NCBI RefSeq assembly: GCF_003573695.1
Contig: NC_039359.1
Coordinates: forward strand, 189,184,813 to 189,248,812
DNA from: Papaver somniferum
Lineage: Eukaryota; Streptophyta; Magnoliopsida; Ranunculales; Papaveraceae
Reading direction: 5' to 3'
DNA length: 64,000 nucleotides
Numbering within the stretch: position 1 is the stretch's first letter; the number at the start of each line of letters is the position of its first letter. Positions 23,185 through 33,580 of the stretch are shown piece after piece. Under the pieces are notes generated by a model. The model was not told the DNA's origin and searched no databases. It was given only the letters and a program-made list of their open reading frames with translations. A program made the position numbers and the translations under genes.

Positions 23185-25630
23185 TGTTAGAGCATTGCTC
23201 GGTCGAACTCGCATGCGTTGCTATCTCAAGCATGTTTGTCAAGTTTAGTTGTCAAAACTATATGTCTTGATTTCTAGACTACTTATAGATAAGTATCGGA
23301 CTAGGATAGTTCAGTTTAGTTGAGCTCCAAACTCCACGAAGATCATCTTAGGAAGACGAAAAACTACTCAAGGAACCAGTGGAACTTCATCCGACTAAAA
23401 GGTATGTGGAGTCTTGAACTTATCTATCACTCAAAAGTCTACCTCTCTATCTCCTATTCTTGAGACAAAGTCGTATAAGTATGATAGTTTTTATACATAC
23501 GCATTTTGTATTTCGAGCAGAGTTTACTCGCCTATATTTTTCTCGAAATATGTGTTGGTAAGATTTCTCTTTAACCACTTTTCATCTTAACCCGTGACGA
23601 AAGTCATGATGACGTTTCAATCTTGAAAATAACTTTGATGACGATAGTTGTGAATAACGACTGTTATAACATTATAGAAGAATGTTTCAATGATTGAATT
23701 GTAGAGTTGAGATTATGTAACCAACTATGGATATAAGCATATACAGTGTGTTTGCACATTAGTGTATAAATCCATGTGTCGTAAGCCAAGTGTGTGCATA
23801 CGGTATTGGTGAAGGAGACAGGTTGGGTACGCGTACCAGCGGAAGTTTTCGAACCGAAAATTTATGCTGAGTTTGTAAGTTGCAAATTGTTAAACCAGTC
23901 ACCTTAGGTATGCGTACCCATATCGCGTACCCACGGAATTTTTCGACCAAAAATTTATGTTGAGTTTCTAAACTCAAATCCGGTAGCTATGGTACACGTA
24001 CCCGTACGCGTACCCAAGCTGGTTATATTTCTCAAATCGTAAGTTCATTAACTTAAAAGATAAATCAATAAGGAATGCAATCTTTGCAAAACGTGGATAT
24101 ATTTATCATGAATTGATTCAAGTGAATCAAACCGATTTTTTTTCAATTGTTTCTATTGATAAAGACCTAAGCAATTGAACAACTCCTCAACTAGTTCTTT
24201 TGAAGTCATTTGAACTAGTTATGAAGAAGATGAATACGGTTAATATGAAAGTTCTCATATGGTTAACCATTGGTTAACTATTTGTGAACCAACTAAGTGT
24301 ACACGTTTAGGTACGGTTACTCAAACCTAAATGAAATACATTTCATTTGTGTGTGACAATCTACGTTTTGATCTAACGGTTGAAAGATATTAGCTTGGTT
24401 AAATCAGGTTTTTCATCTAACGGTGAATATTGGATGCTTTTTTACCAAGGTAACTTAGATTCCAAACCCTGATTTGAAAACTATATGAAGGAGACATCTA
24501 GAAGCTGGAAAAACTAATCCCCACACCTCCTGTGTGATTCTAGTTGGTTTTTCTAGAGTCGGTGGTTCTTATTTAACCTTAGGTTTCTTATCGAGACCCT
24601 GTAAGTTAACGATTGAAAGACTTCATTGGGATTGTGAAGACAGATGAAACTACTTCTCTTGTAGTTGAGCGATCTGATCTTGCCATTTTCTATCGTACGA
24701 GTTCAATTGAATAATTAACTTGAGATTATATCTCCGATAGGGCAAGATAAAAAGAAATCACAAACATCTTCGTCTCATCGTTTGTGATTCCGCAATATCT
24801 AGTTTCGCTACCATATGATTTAGATTATTGTGAGGTGATTGATAAATCTAGGATGTTCTTCGGGAATATAAATCCGGGTTATCGATTGGTTCCTGTTCAC
24901 CTTGATTTTATCAAAAGACAGAAAAAAAAACTTTTAGGTTTATCTATGGGAGACATATTTATCTATTATCATAGATTTTTCTGTGTGATACAGATTTGTT
25001 TATTAAAGTCTTCGACTTTGGGTCGTAGCAACTCTTGGTTGTGGGTGAGATCAGCTAACGGAATCAAGTGTGTGGTATCCTGCTGGGATCAATGAAGTAA
25101 GGAGCGCAACTGTACCTTGAATCAATGTGAGGTTGATTAGGGTTCAACTACAGTCCAGACCAAAGTTAGTTTGTAGTGTCTATAGCGGCTTAATACAGTG
25201 TGGTGTTCAATCTGGACTAGGTCCAGGGGTTATTCTGCATTTGCATTTTCCTCGTTAAATTTGTTTTTGGTGTCTGTGTTATTTCTATTCCGCATTATAT
25301 TTTGTTATATAATTGAAATATCACAGGTTATGCGTTAGATCAATCAATTAGAATATCCAACCTTTAGTTGTTGATTTGAATTGATTGACACTTGGATATT
25401 GGTCTTTGGTAGCATCCAAGTTTATCTCTCTAGTATTTTATAAAGACTCGCAGATTTCCATATGCTTGATTAAAGATCAAATCGAGAGATTGAGATATTA
25501 ACTATTTGATATACTTTTATCTAGATTGAGTCTGACTGTCTAGTTGATTCTCTATAAAGTATATTGGAGTTAGTCCATACAGATTGCTAATCGAAATATT
25601 GGGTGAGGTTGTTAGACCCCCACTTTTTCA
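23185..25630 (+). repeat. Copia 3' LTR
   Basis: 2446 bp from TGTTAGAGCATTGCTCGG to ...CCCCACTTTTTCA. The same LTR occurs on the minus strand as the solo LTR 44424-61289. Contains palindromic GTAC-rich repeats (23826-24016) and a TATA-like CTATATGAAGG near 24480. Confidence 0.85.
23826..24016. repeat. GTAC palindrome cluster in Copia LTR
   Basis: Perfect palindrome GGTACGCGTACC at 23826-23837, followed by GGTATGCGTACCC, CGCGTACCC and GGTACACGTACCC plus GTACGCGTACCC. The solo LTR carries a related cluster near 60542-60695 (AAGTACGCATAC and similar), so the feature is conserved. Confidence 0.6.
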
Positions 25631-26164
25631 GTAGGAGCATAATTGTACCTTGGATCAGTGTGAGATTGATTGGGGTTTAACTACAGTCCAGACCGAATTT
25701 AGTTTATAGTAGGCTAGTGTATGTAGCGGCTTAATACAGTGTGTGTTCAATCTGGACTAGGTCCCGGGGTTTTTCTGTATTTGCGGTTTCCTCGTTAACA
25801 AAACTTATGGTGTCTGTGTTATTTCTTTTCCGCATTATATTGTTTATTTTTATAATTGAAATATCACAGGTTGTGCGTTAGATCAATCAATTAGAATATC
25901 CAACCTTTGGTTGTTGATTTACATTGATTGACACTTGGATATTGGTCTTTGGTACCATCCAAGTTATCTCTCTCGTATTTAATTAGACTCGCATATCTCT
26001 ATTTGCTTGAGTAAGAATTAAATAGAGAAATCGAGATGTTATAACTCTTTGATATACTTTATTGAGATTGAGTCTAGTTGATTCTCTTGAAAGTATATTG
26101 GAGTTAGTCCATACAGATTGCTAATCAAAATATTGAGTGTGGTTGTTGTACCCCCGCTTTTTCA
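25631..26164 (+). repeat. Partial tandem duplication of Copia LTR 3' end
   Basis: 534 bp repeating 25097-25630 (GTAAGGAGCGCAACTGTACC against GTAGGAGCATAATTGTACC, through to CCCCCGCTTTTTCA). The copies have diverged by many substitutions. The second copy ends CCCCCGCTTTTTCA, exactly like the 5' LTR stub at 19471-19485. The solo LTR has only one copy of this region. Confidence 0.75.
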
Positions 26165-26462
26165 CTTGGTTTCTTGTTTTGCTAGCATGTTGATAGAGCG
26201 CAACAACATGATTGTGTTTCTAGCTTGTTAGGAAACGTTTATGATGTTGCAGTATCATAGGGAGACGGCGGGATATGCAGGTTTGCATGCTGTCTAGGGA
26301 GTAAAGAAGTATTCTACTGAGGAAACCAAGGGCCTGAAGATTAATTGAACATAGTAGGGAGTATGTTGAAGAATAAACCGTTTGTCGGTTACAAAAGATT
26401 TTTGAGAATGTTTTCTTAAGGAAGTCTCAGTTAAAGGGAGGTTGTTACAAATAGATTTTAAC
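26165..26462. other. Unassigned stretch
   Basis: About 300 bp between the Copia LTR and the first recognisable Tat-old LTR sequence. No ORF, repeat or homology to other parts of the window was noticed. Confidence 0.4.
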
Positions 26463-26930
26463 TGAGAAACGAACCTAAATTTGGGTGTGCTGCCGAGAAA
26501 CGAACCTAAATCTTAAACAAATGCACTGTATATGAGTATTTTAGATTCGAGAGATCAATATGTATAATCCTGGCCTAAACTAAGAAATGCATGTTCCAGT
26601 CTTGCTTCGATCATAAAATGAAGGAGAAGGGTTGATCTTAGGAAGGGAAGCGAAGAAGGTGTTGAGACCATAATGGTTATCTCTTAAGGTGTAGCTATTT
26701 TATGACTTGTATCAGAATATGGAACTGGATTGCGGAATGTAAGCTATCAGTTCTTTGGTGTTTACTTCTGGATACTTTGTTGATAACCAAAACTCTGTTG
26801 TTGGTTGAAATAGGTTGAAAACCTATTTATATCATCCATAGGGTTACGCACCCTGATCTCATAGGAACTGGGAATAGTTGAGTGATGGAGGAGTGGGATC
26901 GTGCAGGATGGTGAAAACCACGTTTCCACT
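26463..26930 (-). repeat. Tat-old 3' LTR, left fragment
   Basis: Diverged from the Tat-inner LTR start (26979 onward) but clearly homologous (GAGAAACGA..., TCGAGAGATCAAT, CCTGGCCTAAA). A GAGAAACGAACCTAAAT word is duplicated at 26464 and 26495. Minus TATAAATAGG at 26822-26831. It ends at CCACT, the target duplicated by Tat-inner. Confidence 0.75.
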
Positions 26931-27300
26931 TATTTGTGGATGAAAATTGTTTCTGTCGGTTTTGGTACGTGTGTGTGGATGAGAAACGAGTTTAGACTCT
27001 AAACAAGGCACTGCACGGGAGTACTTTTGATTCGAGAGATCAATCTGTACAATCCTGGCCTAAAACAAGAAATAGTCATTCCAGGCTTGCTTCGGTCACA
27101 AAGTGAAGAAGAAGGGTTGGTCTTAGGGAGGGAAGCGAAGAAAGTATTGAGACCAGAATCGTTGATTCAGGAAGTGCGGTGGTTTTGTGAGTTGTATCAG
27201 AAAGTAGAACTGGCCAGCTGAATGAAAAGCTAACAGGTGATTTCTAGATGTTGTATTATTCTCCTGACCAAAACTTGTTGTCTGGTGGAAATAGGTGAGA

Positions 27301-27310
27301 CCTATTTATA
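27301..27310 (-). promoter_or_regulatory. TATA box of Tat-inner 3' LTR
   Basis: TATAAATAGG on the minus strand, conserved in the 5' LTR (33955-33964) and in Tat-old (26822-26831). Confidence 0.6.
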
Positions 27311-27629
27311 CAAGTCACAATAAAACGTACCCTGGTCTCGTAGGAAGTGGAAATGATTGAGCGGTGGAAGAGTAACGTGTAACGTTGGGATTTATGTTTC
27401 CATAATGAGGGAGGTGGATCCGCTCTTGCCATTACTCCTTTCCATTACTAACCGCCCCACTTTATGACACTTTCTTGTAACGGGCGTATTGCACGTCGCA
27501 CGCTATAAACCGCCAGACCAATATCCTGATGAGCATCCCCCAGTTTGTGAAATGTTTGATGTCTCGAGTGTTTTCGTGGCGCCTGTCAATAGAAAAGTGG
27601 TGTCATTGGCACATGCCGGTGACATGATC

Positions 27630-27802
27630 AAAATTAGGTTTTGGCGTCGCGGCCAAAACTAGGGTTTGGCGTCTTGGCCAAAATTAGGGTTTGGCGGCAT
27701 GGCCAAAGGATTTGGCGTCGTGGCCAAAAATTAGGTCTTGGCGGCATGGCTAAAGGATTTGGCGTCTTGGCCAAAATTAGGGTTTGGCGGCATGGCTGGC
27801 AT
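27630..27802. repeat. Short tandem repeats in Tat-inner LTR
   Basis: About seven degenerate units of roughly 22-30 bp built on TTTGGCGTC/GTGGCCAAA and AATTAGGG. They are absent from the other LTR at the equivalent position (after about 34260), so they arose in or were lost from one LTR after insertion. Confidence 0.7.
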
Positions 27803-29320
27803 GGCTCGTGCACGCCAATGGCGCAGTCGTGCGAGTGGCGCCTGGCGCAGCCATGGCCACTGGTTGCCTAAAATTTGCCACAAGTCTGTCAGTTCGGTGG
27901 AAAAATTGGATGGATGAGATCGCATCTCATGAGGAAGGGTAGTCGTTGATTATGGCTACCTTCTGTTTTGTGTTAACTCATGAAATTTCGTAATTAGAAA
28001 ATTCAGATGTGGGACCCTCACTAGAATCGTTGTAGAATTCTCGTACAAACTCGGATTTCAACGGTCTGCCCATCTATTTTGATCGGAAAAGAATTTCCTA
28101 TCTCCCCACTCGGGAATATCTAGGTTTTGAGATCATTTAAGAGGTGAAAACAGCCCGACAGTAAAACTCAGGAAGAATTCAGGAGGGATTCTAATAGTTT
28201 TCAGCCATGACCTAGCTCTCCTTTTATGTTGTATCTTTTAGCTCGTTGCTCCGATTGATTTGAATTTTTAGTGTGTTGTGCTAGACATCCATACGAAACT
28301 TTTGGAATGTATATCATACTAAAATTGTTTACCAAACGTTCCCAGTTGTTTGTACAATCATTGGGAAGCCGATTTGGCATGGTGACCACTTGACGCAATT
28401 TCCACCTCTTTCAGTGTTGTGGCAAGTTTAGAGAAACCTGATTGGTCGATAAAAAGAGGCTCCGGACAAGAATGGGCGTGTCCACCTTTTGGTGTGCGTT
28501 GCAGGTTTAATACGACCTGATTGGTCGATGGAAAATAGGACCGACAAGTATGGACCCAGCCACAACTCATTGGGAGTGTGGCATGTTTAAATTGACCTGA
28601 TTGGTCGACGAGGAATAAGGGTCGGTTGGGTAGCATGGGGTGTGGCCAAGTGGCGCACGCTTTCCTCGTTGTTGCTCCTACTCCATGGCTTTGTTTGCTT
28701 TCTGACTGAGTATTTCGTGCAATGGCCTTAACTTTGGTACTTGGAGATCAGTGCTACTCTGCTGCGAGTGAACACAAATCCGTCATGCCATACCGATATT
28801 AAGGGTTCTTCCGGGGAACATATCACAGGAAAAGTACTCAGTGAATCATTAATAAGTAATATGGGAAAGGCGTCGAAATTTACAGAGCATCTGGGATTGT
28901 TGCTAGATTCGCCATCCTGGATAAATTTCATGTAAATATATTGAATGGCTCAATAAATATGTAAGTAGAGAGGTTGACACTCATGGATTTGTTTCCTCAC
29001 AGAGTGACGTCACATCAGATGCAAGGTTTTACAATTTTAACCCTAAGCTAAAAACCACCATCAACATTAAGTCCCCTGCTTAGCACGTAACAGTGGCATT
29101 GTTGCGGGGTAAGCATGAGATGGTGACATATGAGGATAAAAATCGAAAGGGAATACATTATGAGATTTCCAGGAAAATTCGACTAACCTTTGATGGGAGG
29201 CATGAGTAGTCTATGATCCTTGTGTTGTCATACTTCTGGCTTGGCCACAGGGTGCTGGCGCCATGTAGTGTTGGTGCAGCGAGCCTCGAATACAAAGATG
29301 AGTGTTTGAGGTGGTGGGGC

Positions 29321-30925
29321 CGTAAGCACTATAATGTGTTGAGGAAGTATGCATGACAACATAGTTGTGAGTATTGCGGAATTTGTACGTCTCAACACTA
29401 AAATGAGGATGTATTGAGGTAGTATGCCTGACAACAGAGTAATGAATGTTGAGGATTTTACACGCCTCAACACTAAGAGGATGGATGTGTTGAGGAAGCA
29501 TGCCTAGCAACACAGTAGTGAGTGTTGAGGAATTTACATGTCTCAACACTAATATGAAAGGTGTGTTGAGGCAGCATGCCTGGCAACACAGTAGTGAGTG
29601 TTGAGAAATTTGCACATCTCAACATTAAGAGGAAGGATGTGTTGAGAAAGCATGCCTAGCAACAGTAGTGAGTGTTGAGGAATTTACACGTCTCAACACT
29701 AAGAGGAAGAATGTGTTGAGGAAGCATTCCTAGCAACACAATAATGAGTGTTGAGGAATTCGCACGTCTCAACACTAAAAGGAAGAATGTGTGGAGGAAG
29801 CATGCCTAGCAACACAGTAGTTGGTGTTGAGGAATTTACACATCTCAACACTAAGAGGAAGAATGTGTTGAGGAAGCATGCCTAGCAACACAGTAGTGAG
29901 TGTTGAGGAATTTGCACGTCTCAACACTAAGAGGAAGGATGTGTTGAGGAAGCATGCCTAGCAATACAGTAGTGAGTGTTAATGATTTTACACGTCTCAA
30001 CACTAAGAGGAAGAATGTGTTGAGGAAGCTTGCCTAGCAACACAATAGTGAGTGTTGAGGAATTTGCACGTCTCATCACTAAGAGGAAGGATGTGTTGAG
30101 GAAGCATGCCTAGCAACACAGTAGTGAGTGTTGAGGATTTTACACGTCTCAACACTAAGAGGAAGAATATGTTGAGGAAGCATTCCTAGCAACACAATAG
30201 TGAGTGTTGAGGAATTTGCACGTCTCAACACTAAGAGGAAGGATGTGTTGAGGAAGCATGCCTAGCAACACAGTGGTGAGTGTTGAGGATTTTACACGTC
30301 TCAACACTAACAGGAAGAATGTGTTGAGGAAGCATGCCTAGCAACACAGTAGTGAGTGTTGAGGAATTCGCACGTCTCACCACTAAGAGGAAGGATGTGT
30401 TGAGGAAGCATGCCTAGCAACACAGTAGTGAGTATTGAGGATTTTACACGTCTCAACACTAAGAGGAAGAATGGGTTGAGGAAGCATGCCTAGCAACACA
30501 ATAGTGAGTGTTGAGGAATTTGCACGTCTCAACACTAAGAGGAAGGATATGTTGAGGAAGCATGCCTAGCAACACAGTAGTGAGTGTTGAGGATTTTACA
30601 CATCTCAATACTAAGAGGAACAATGTGTTGAGGAAGCATGCCTAGCAACACAGTAGTGAGTGTTGGGGAATTTGCACGTCTCAACACTAAGAGGAAGGAT
30701 GTGTTGAGGAAGCATGCCTAGCAACACAGTAGTGAGTGTTGAAGAATTTGCACGTCTCAACACTAATATGAAAGGTGTGTTGAGGCAGCATGCCTGGCAA
30801 CACAATAGTGAGTGTTGAAGAATTTGCACGTCTCAACACTAAGAGGAAGATTGTGTTGAGGAAGCATGCCTAGCAACACAGTAGTGAGTGTTGAGGAATT
30901 TGCACGTCTCAACACTAAGATATTA
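29321..30925. repeat. 76-bp tandem repeat array (about 21 units)
   Basis: Units of about 76 bp (GTGTTGAGGAAGCATGCC, TAGCAACACAGTAGTGAGTG, TTGAGGAATTTGCACGTCTC, AACACTAAGAGGAAG). In the middle, units alternate between GAATTTGCAC...GGAAGGATG and GATTTTACAC...GGAAGAATG forms, a 152-bp dimer. It sits in the 3' untranslated region of Tat-inner, just inside the polypurine tract, the known hypervariable position in Tat/Ogre elements where satellite-like repeats arise. Confidence 0.9.
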
Positions 30926-31592
30926 TAAAATTTATTGAATATACCTAATGGAGATAAAACATTTAGTTTAAGGATAATTACTTAGCTTTGTCTCCGCCAG
31001 GCATGTCTTTCGCGCATGATTGGGCTTTGGGTATTTTAGGATCCCCCATGAGTGAGCAGCATCAGGCGTTAGTGATGACATCAGGATGATGACGGGTCGA
31101 AAGATGGAAAAAATTCCCAAGTCTTTGATGGGATGAAACAAAAGATGGCCACGACTATGAAACTTGGCTGTCTTCAATCACGATCCTTGACAGGGACGAG
31201 TACGGTGGCTACTGGCACGAACCTTGGAAGGAAGGAGTCTACGGCACGATCTTTGGCAGGAAGAAGTGGCGGCTACGAAACGATCCTTGGAAGGAAGGAG
31301 GCGTTGAAGCGGCTTCGATTCTTGGAGAGAACATTGAAGCTTATGGAGAAAAACGCTGAAGCTTCGGCTGCTGGAGCGAACGTTGAAGCGGAGCCGCTGC
31401 TGGAGAACGTTGAAGCGGAGCAACTTCTGGAGAGGACGTTGAAGCGGCTCTTGGAGAGAGACATCAAAGCGGCTCATGGAGAAAACTCCAGTGAGGGCGC
31501 TATTAACCCTTGACTTCGAAAAACGACTTGATACGATGTGGCATATGGGAAGACGGCACAAATAGTGTTGGTCGACAAGTCGTGTTTTTCTC
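30926..31592 (-). other. Tat-inner internal spacer with GAAGCGG-type repeats
   Basis: About 31180-31300 carries repeats of a GATCCTTGGAAGGAAGGAG-like unit, and 31300-31470 repeats of GTTGAAGCGG/CTGGAGAG units. Frames are open on both strands (plus 31133-31513, minus 31178-31561) only because the repeats lack stops. No recognised protein. Confidence 0.45.
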
Positions 31593-31940
31593 TCATGGGA
31601 AAAAATACGCTTCTTCTGTTTGATTTTTCCTTACAACTCCTAGAGCCTTGACGGTTACAATGTCGAAGTCGGAGGCCTTGTCAATCAGCGTGCTGTCAAA
31701 CCCGACATCCTTCAAGTGAACAGTGGTTAGGAGTCCCCAGTTCCATCTATCAATCTTTCTTTCCATGAGAAGTTGGGGTTTGGGAGCGGCTTCCCTAGCT
31801 GGAAACAGGTGCTTTCCTGATGCAGTGCGGTTGAGGGATGCAAATATGTCTTGACGTTGCGCCTTGGAGAAATATAGAATCTCACATAAATGTTTCATCA
31901 TAGACTGCACGATTTTGTGGGCGAAGTCCCGAGAAATCAT
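31593..31940 (-). pseudogene. Tat-inner protease-region remnant
   Basis: Minus frame of 115 residues: a segment like VQSLIEHVCELLYLSKAQR (here IVQSMMKHLCEILYFSKAQR), then LLTTVHLKD and the active-site region LIDKASDFDIVTVKALGV, equivalent to LVDVGTAVNTIPLKTLRAVG in Tat2. The catalytic Asp-Ser/Thr-Gly motif is lost. It is the only pol-derived sequence left in this element. Confidence 0.65.
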
Positions 31941-32470
31941 GCAGCTCCTGACGGGAAGAGGGTCTCTGTGAACTCAGGAGGGTTGCTGATTTCCTTTGCC
32001 TTGATTTTGGAGAAGTCGTTCCTGATCTTCACGTATGATAAAATTGGATTGATGATTTCCTTCTACTGGGCGTTCAAGAGCAACGCAAGCCTCTTTATCT
32101 ATAAAAGCACGCCCTGCTGAAGCGCCTACGCCGGATGTTAAAATTATTCCTTGTCAGCTCCATCTGGGGTTGACGTGACTCTTGTGGTGGCCACTCCGTT
32201 AGTGTCTTGAGGAAAATAGGTATCCCTTTCTGAGTTGTAGCCATGTATGTCTGAGCCTTACGAGAACCTTTTGTCTTTCCATCAAATCAACAGTGGTAAG
32301 AGGAGGTCATCTTCTTCTGGCTCCTACAGTATCTCGTCCTGATGGTGGAGTAGCAGCGGAACTGGTTAGGGTTGGAGATGTCACACTTGAAGAAACGTTG
32401 AGGGTGGCGGCAGCGGCTCTGGCTCTGGTGATCGGAAGTGTAACGCCTGAAGGGACATATCCGCGCCACT
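31941..32470. other. Tat-inner spacer, no clear gene
   Basis: No recognised coding sequence; short frames on both strands are unsupported. Confidence 0.35.
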
Positions 32471-33390
32471 TTGTCAGGAGGCATGAATATTCTGTGATCC
32501 TTTCATAGGCGTCTTTGCATAAATTCGGCTTGGCCATAGGGTGTTGGCGTCAGCGCTGCAACTTTGGCTACCGAGTGGCAGAGGCGACACTACGACTTGG
32601 TCCGCGGGACGGGCGCTGGTCGGCTACAGAAAGGTGGATGGCGTTGCTTTGGCTGACTAGGTCAACGTCGTTGCTGGCCATGGAAAGGTGAATGGCTCTC
32701 CTTTGGAGGGCTAGGTCAATGGAGTTGCTGGCTATGGAAAGATGAGTGGTGCGGCTTTGGCTGGCTAAGAGGGAAGATGATGGCGTTGGTTTGGCATTGG
32801 CTGGGACGCAGACTGATGGCAATGGCTGTGGAGCGGAGAAGATGGCGCTGGAAGGACGCGGACTGTTGGAATCGTCCATGGAGCAGAGAAGATGGCACTG
32901 AAGGACGCGGGCTTTTGGCATCGGCCATGGAGCATAGATGATGGCGCTGGAAGGACGCAGGCTGTTGGCATCGGCTATGGAGCATAGAAGATGGCGCTGG
33001 CTATGGAGTGGCGGGCGCTACTTTGGACGGCTATGGAGCGGACTGTTGGTTTGGCATTGGCTGGGACGTGGAGAAGATGGCGCTGTCTAGGATTTGGTTG
33101 GAGCGCAGAGAAGATAGCGCTGGCTAGAAGCGGGCTCTTGGCACTAGCTTGGACACGACTTGTTGGCACCATGAAGCCTTTCCAGCGCGGGTCCGGTTGC
33201 CTCTTTCCGTGTGTAACCAAAAATAGGAAACCTTCCTCCATTCGAACTCCCAAAAGCGTCGTGCCTATAAAAGGTGTTACCCACCTTCTTTATCCCGTAT
33301 CATCAGTTTTATTCCCACGCCTTGGAGATAGCGGCAAAGCAGTAGCAATAAAGAAGGCGAGCATATTCCAGGTACGTATCTTTGTATTTC
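32470..33390 (+). promoter_or_regulatory. Displaced antisense promoter and exon 1 region in Tat-inner
   Basis: Starts with a copy of 29199-29265 (GAGGCATGA..., CTTGGCCATAGGGTG), continues through degenerate roughly 58-bp repeats (about 32780-33140, ATGGAGCATAGAAGATGGCG, GGAAGGACGC), then a plus-strand TATAAAAGG at about 33266 and a possible first exon ending ATTCCAG/GTACGT near 33371. Layout matches the antisense PMD promoter of Tat-old (TATA 44042, donor 44157). Here it faces the gag start and primer-binding site instead of a PMD gene. Confidence 0.5.
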
Positions 33391-33419
33391 TTCTTTTGTT
33401 TGCTCTTATGCCTAGCACA

Positions 33420-33512
33420 GTGGTGCATACCGGGGATGATTTCAGCGCTAGCGTTCTCAGGGTTTGTTGCTGATCCGGACATGAGTTCTACCATCTTCAG
33501 ATCAGGGTTGAA
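33420..33512 (-). pseudogene. gag: Tat-inner gag N-terminal fragment
   Basis: On the minus strand MVELMSGSATNPENASAEIIPGM aligns with the start of Tat2 gag (MDGLRSGLVTNANDAS...EIIP). It breaks off after about 23 codons where displaced promoter sequence begins. The untranslated leader up to the primer-binding site at about 33561-33580 is conserved (GGGAGATTAATCTCTCGGTT). Confidence 0.6.
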
Positions 33513-33580
33513 AAAATAAAATTGGGAATTGGGAATTGATATTGTAACCGAGAGATTAATCTCCCGCTGTGGTCGCCAAT

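Larger units (their letters stand above)
19471..26164 (+). mobile_element. Gag-only Ty1/copia retrotransposon (5' LTR interrupted by Tat1)
   Basis: The last 15 bp of the 5' LTR (19471-19485) is followed by a primer-binding site (ATTGATATCAGAGG, Met-tRNA type) at 19486. Then come gag, a small second ORF, a region with several purine tracts, a final polypurine tract (AAAGGGGGAGAT, 23173-23184) and the 3' LTR from 23185. The rest of the 5' LTR should lie beyond Tat1, outside the window. No protease, integrase or reverse transcriptase is seen, so the copy is non-autonomous. Confidence 0.85.
26931..29066 (-). repeat. Tat-inner 3' LTR
   Basis: 2136 bp; on the minus strand TGTTGATGGTGG ... CCACAAATA (the 5' copy ends CTCACAAACA, so the last CA has mutated to TA here). 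Minus TATA (TATAAATAGG) at 27301-27310. Contains the TTTGGCG repeat cluster at 27630-27802. Confidence 0.9.

Noticed and set aside
24784..25095. 103-residue ORF in the Copia LTR with a similar frame in the solo LTR (45021-45221)
   Set aside because: It lies within the LTR downstream of the TATA-like site and has no recognisable domain; the similarity is explained by LTR homology.
29211..30829. Minus-strand ORFs with Cys/His-rich repeats inside the 76-bp array
   Set aside because: The 76-bp period is not a multiple of three, so the frame changes each unit; the ORFs are by-products of the repeat.
29321..30925. CRISPR-like regular repeat array
   Set aside because: There are no unique spacers; the units are contiguous satellite-type repeats in a plant retrotransposon.
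31133..31561. Overlapping Glu/Leu-rich (plus) and Arg/Ser-rich (minus) ORFs
   Set aside because: Both arise from short GAAGCGG/CTGGAG repeats without stops; neither has a start context or homologue.
32568..33473. Several Ser/Pro/His-rich ORFs on both strands in Tat-inner
   Set aside because: The region is made of degenerate roughly 58-bp repeats; the frames overlap on both strands and none is conserved elsewhere in the window.
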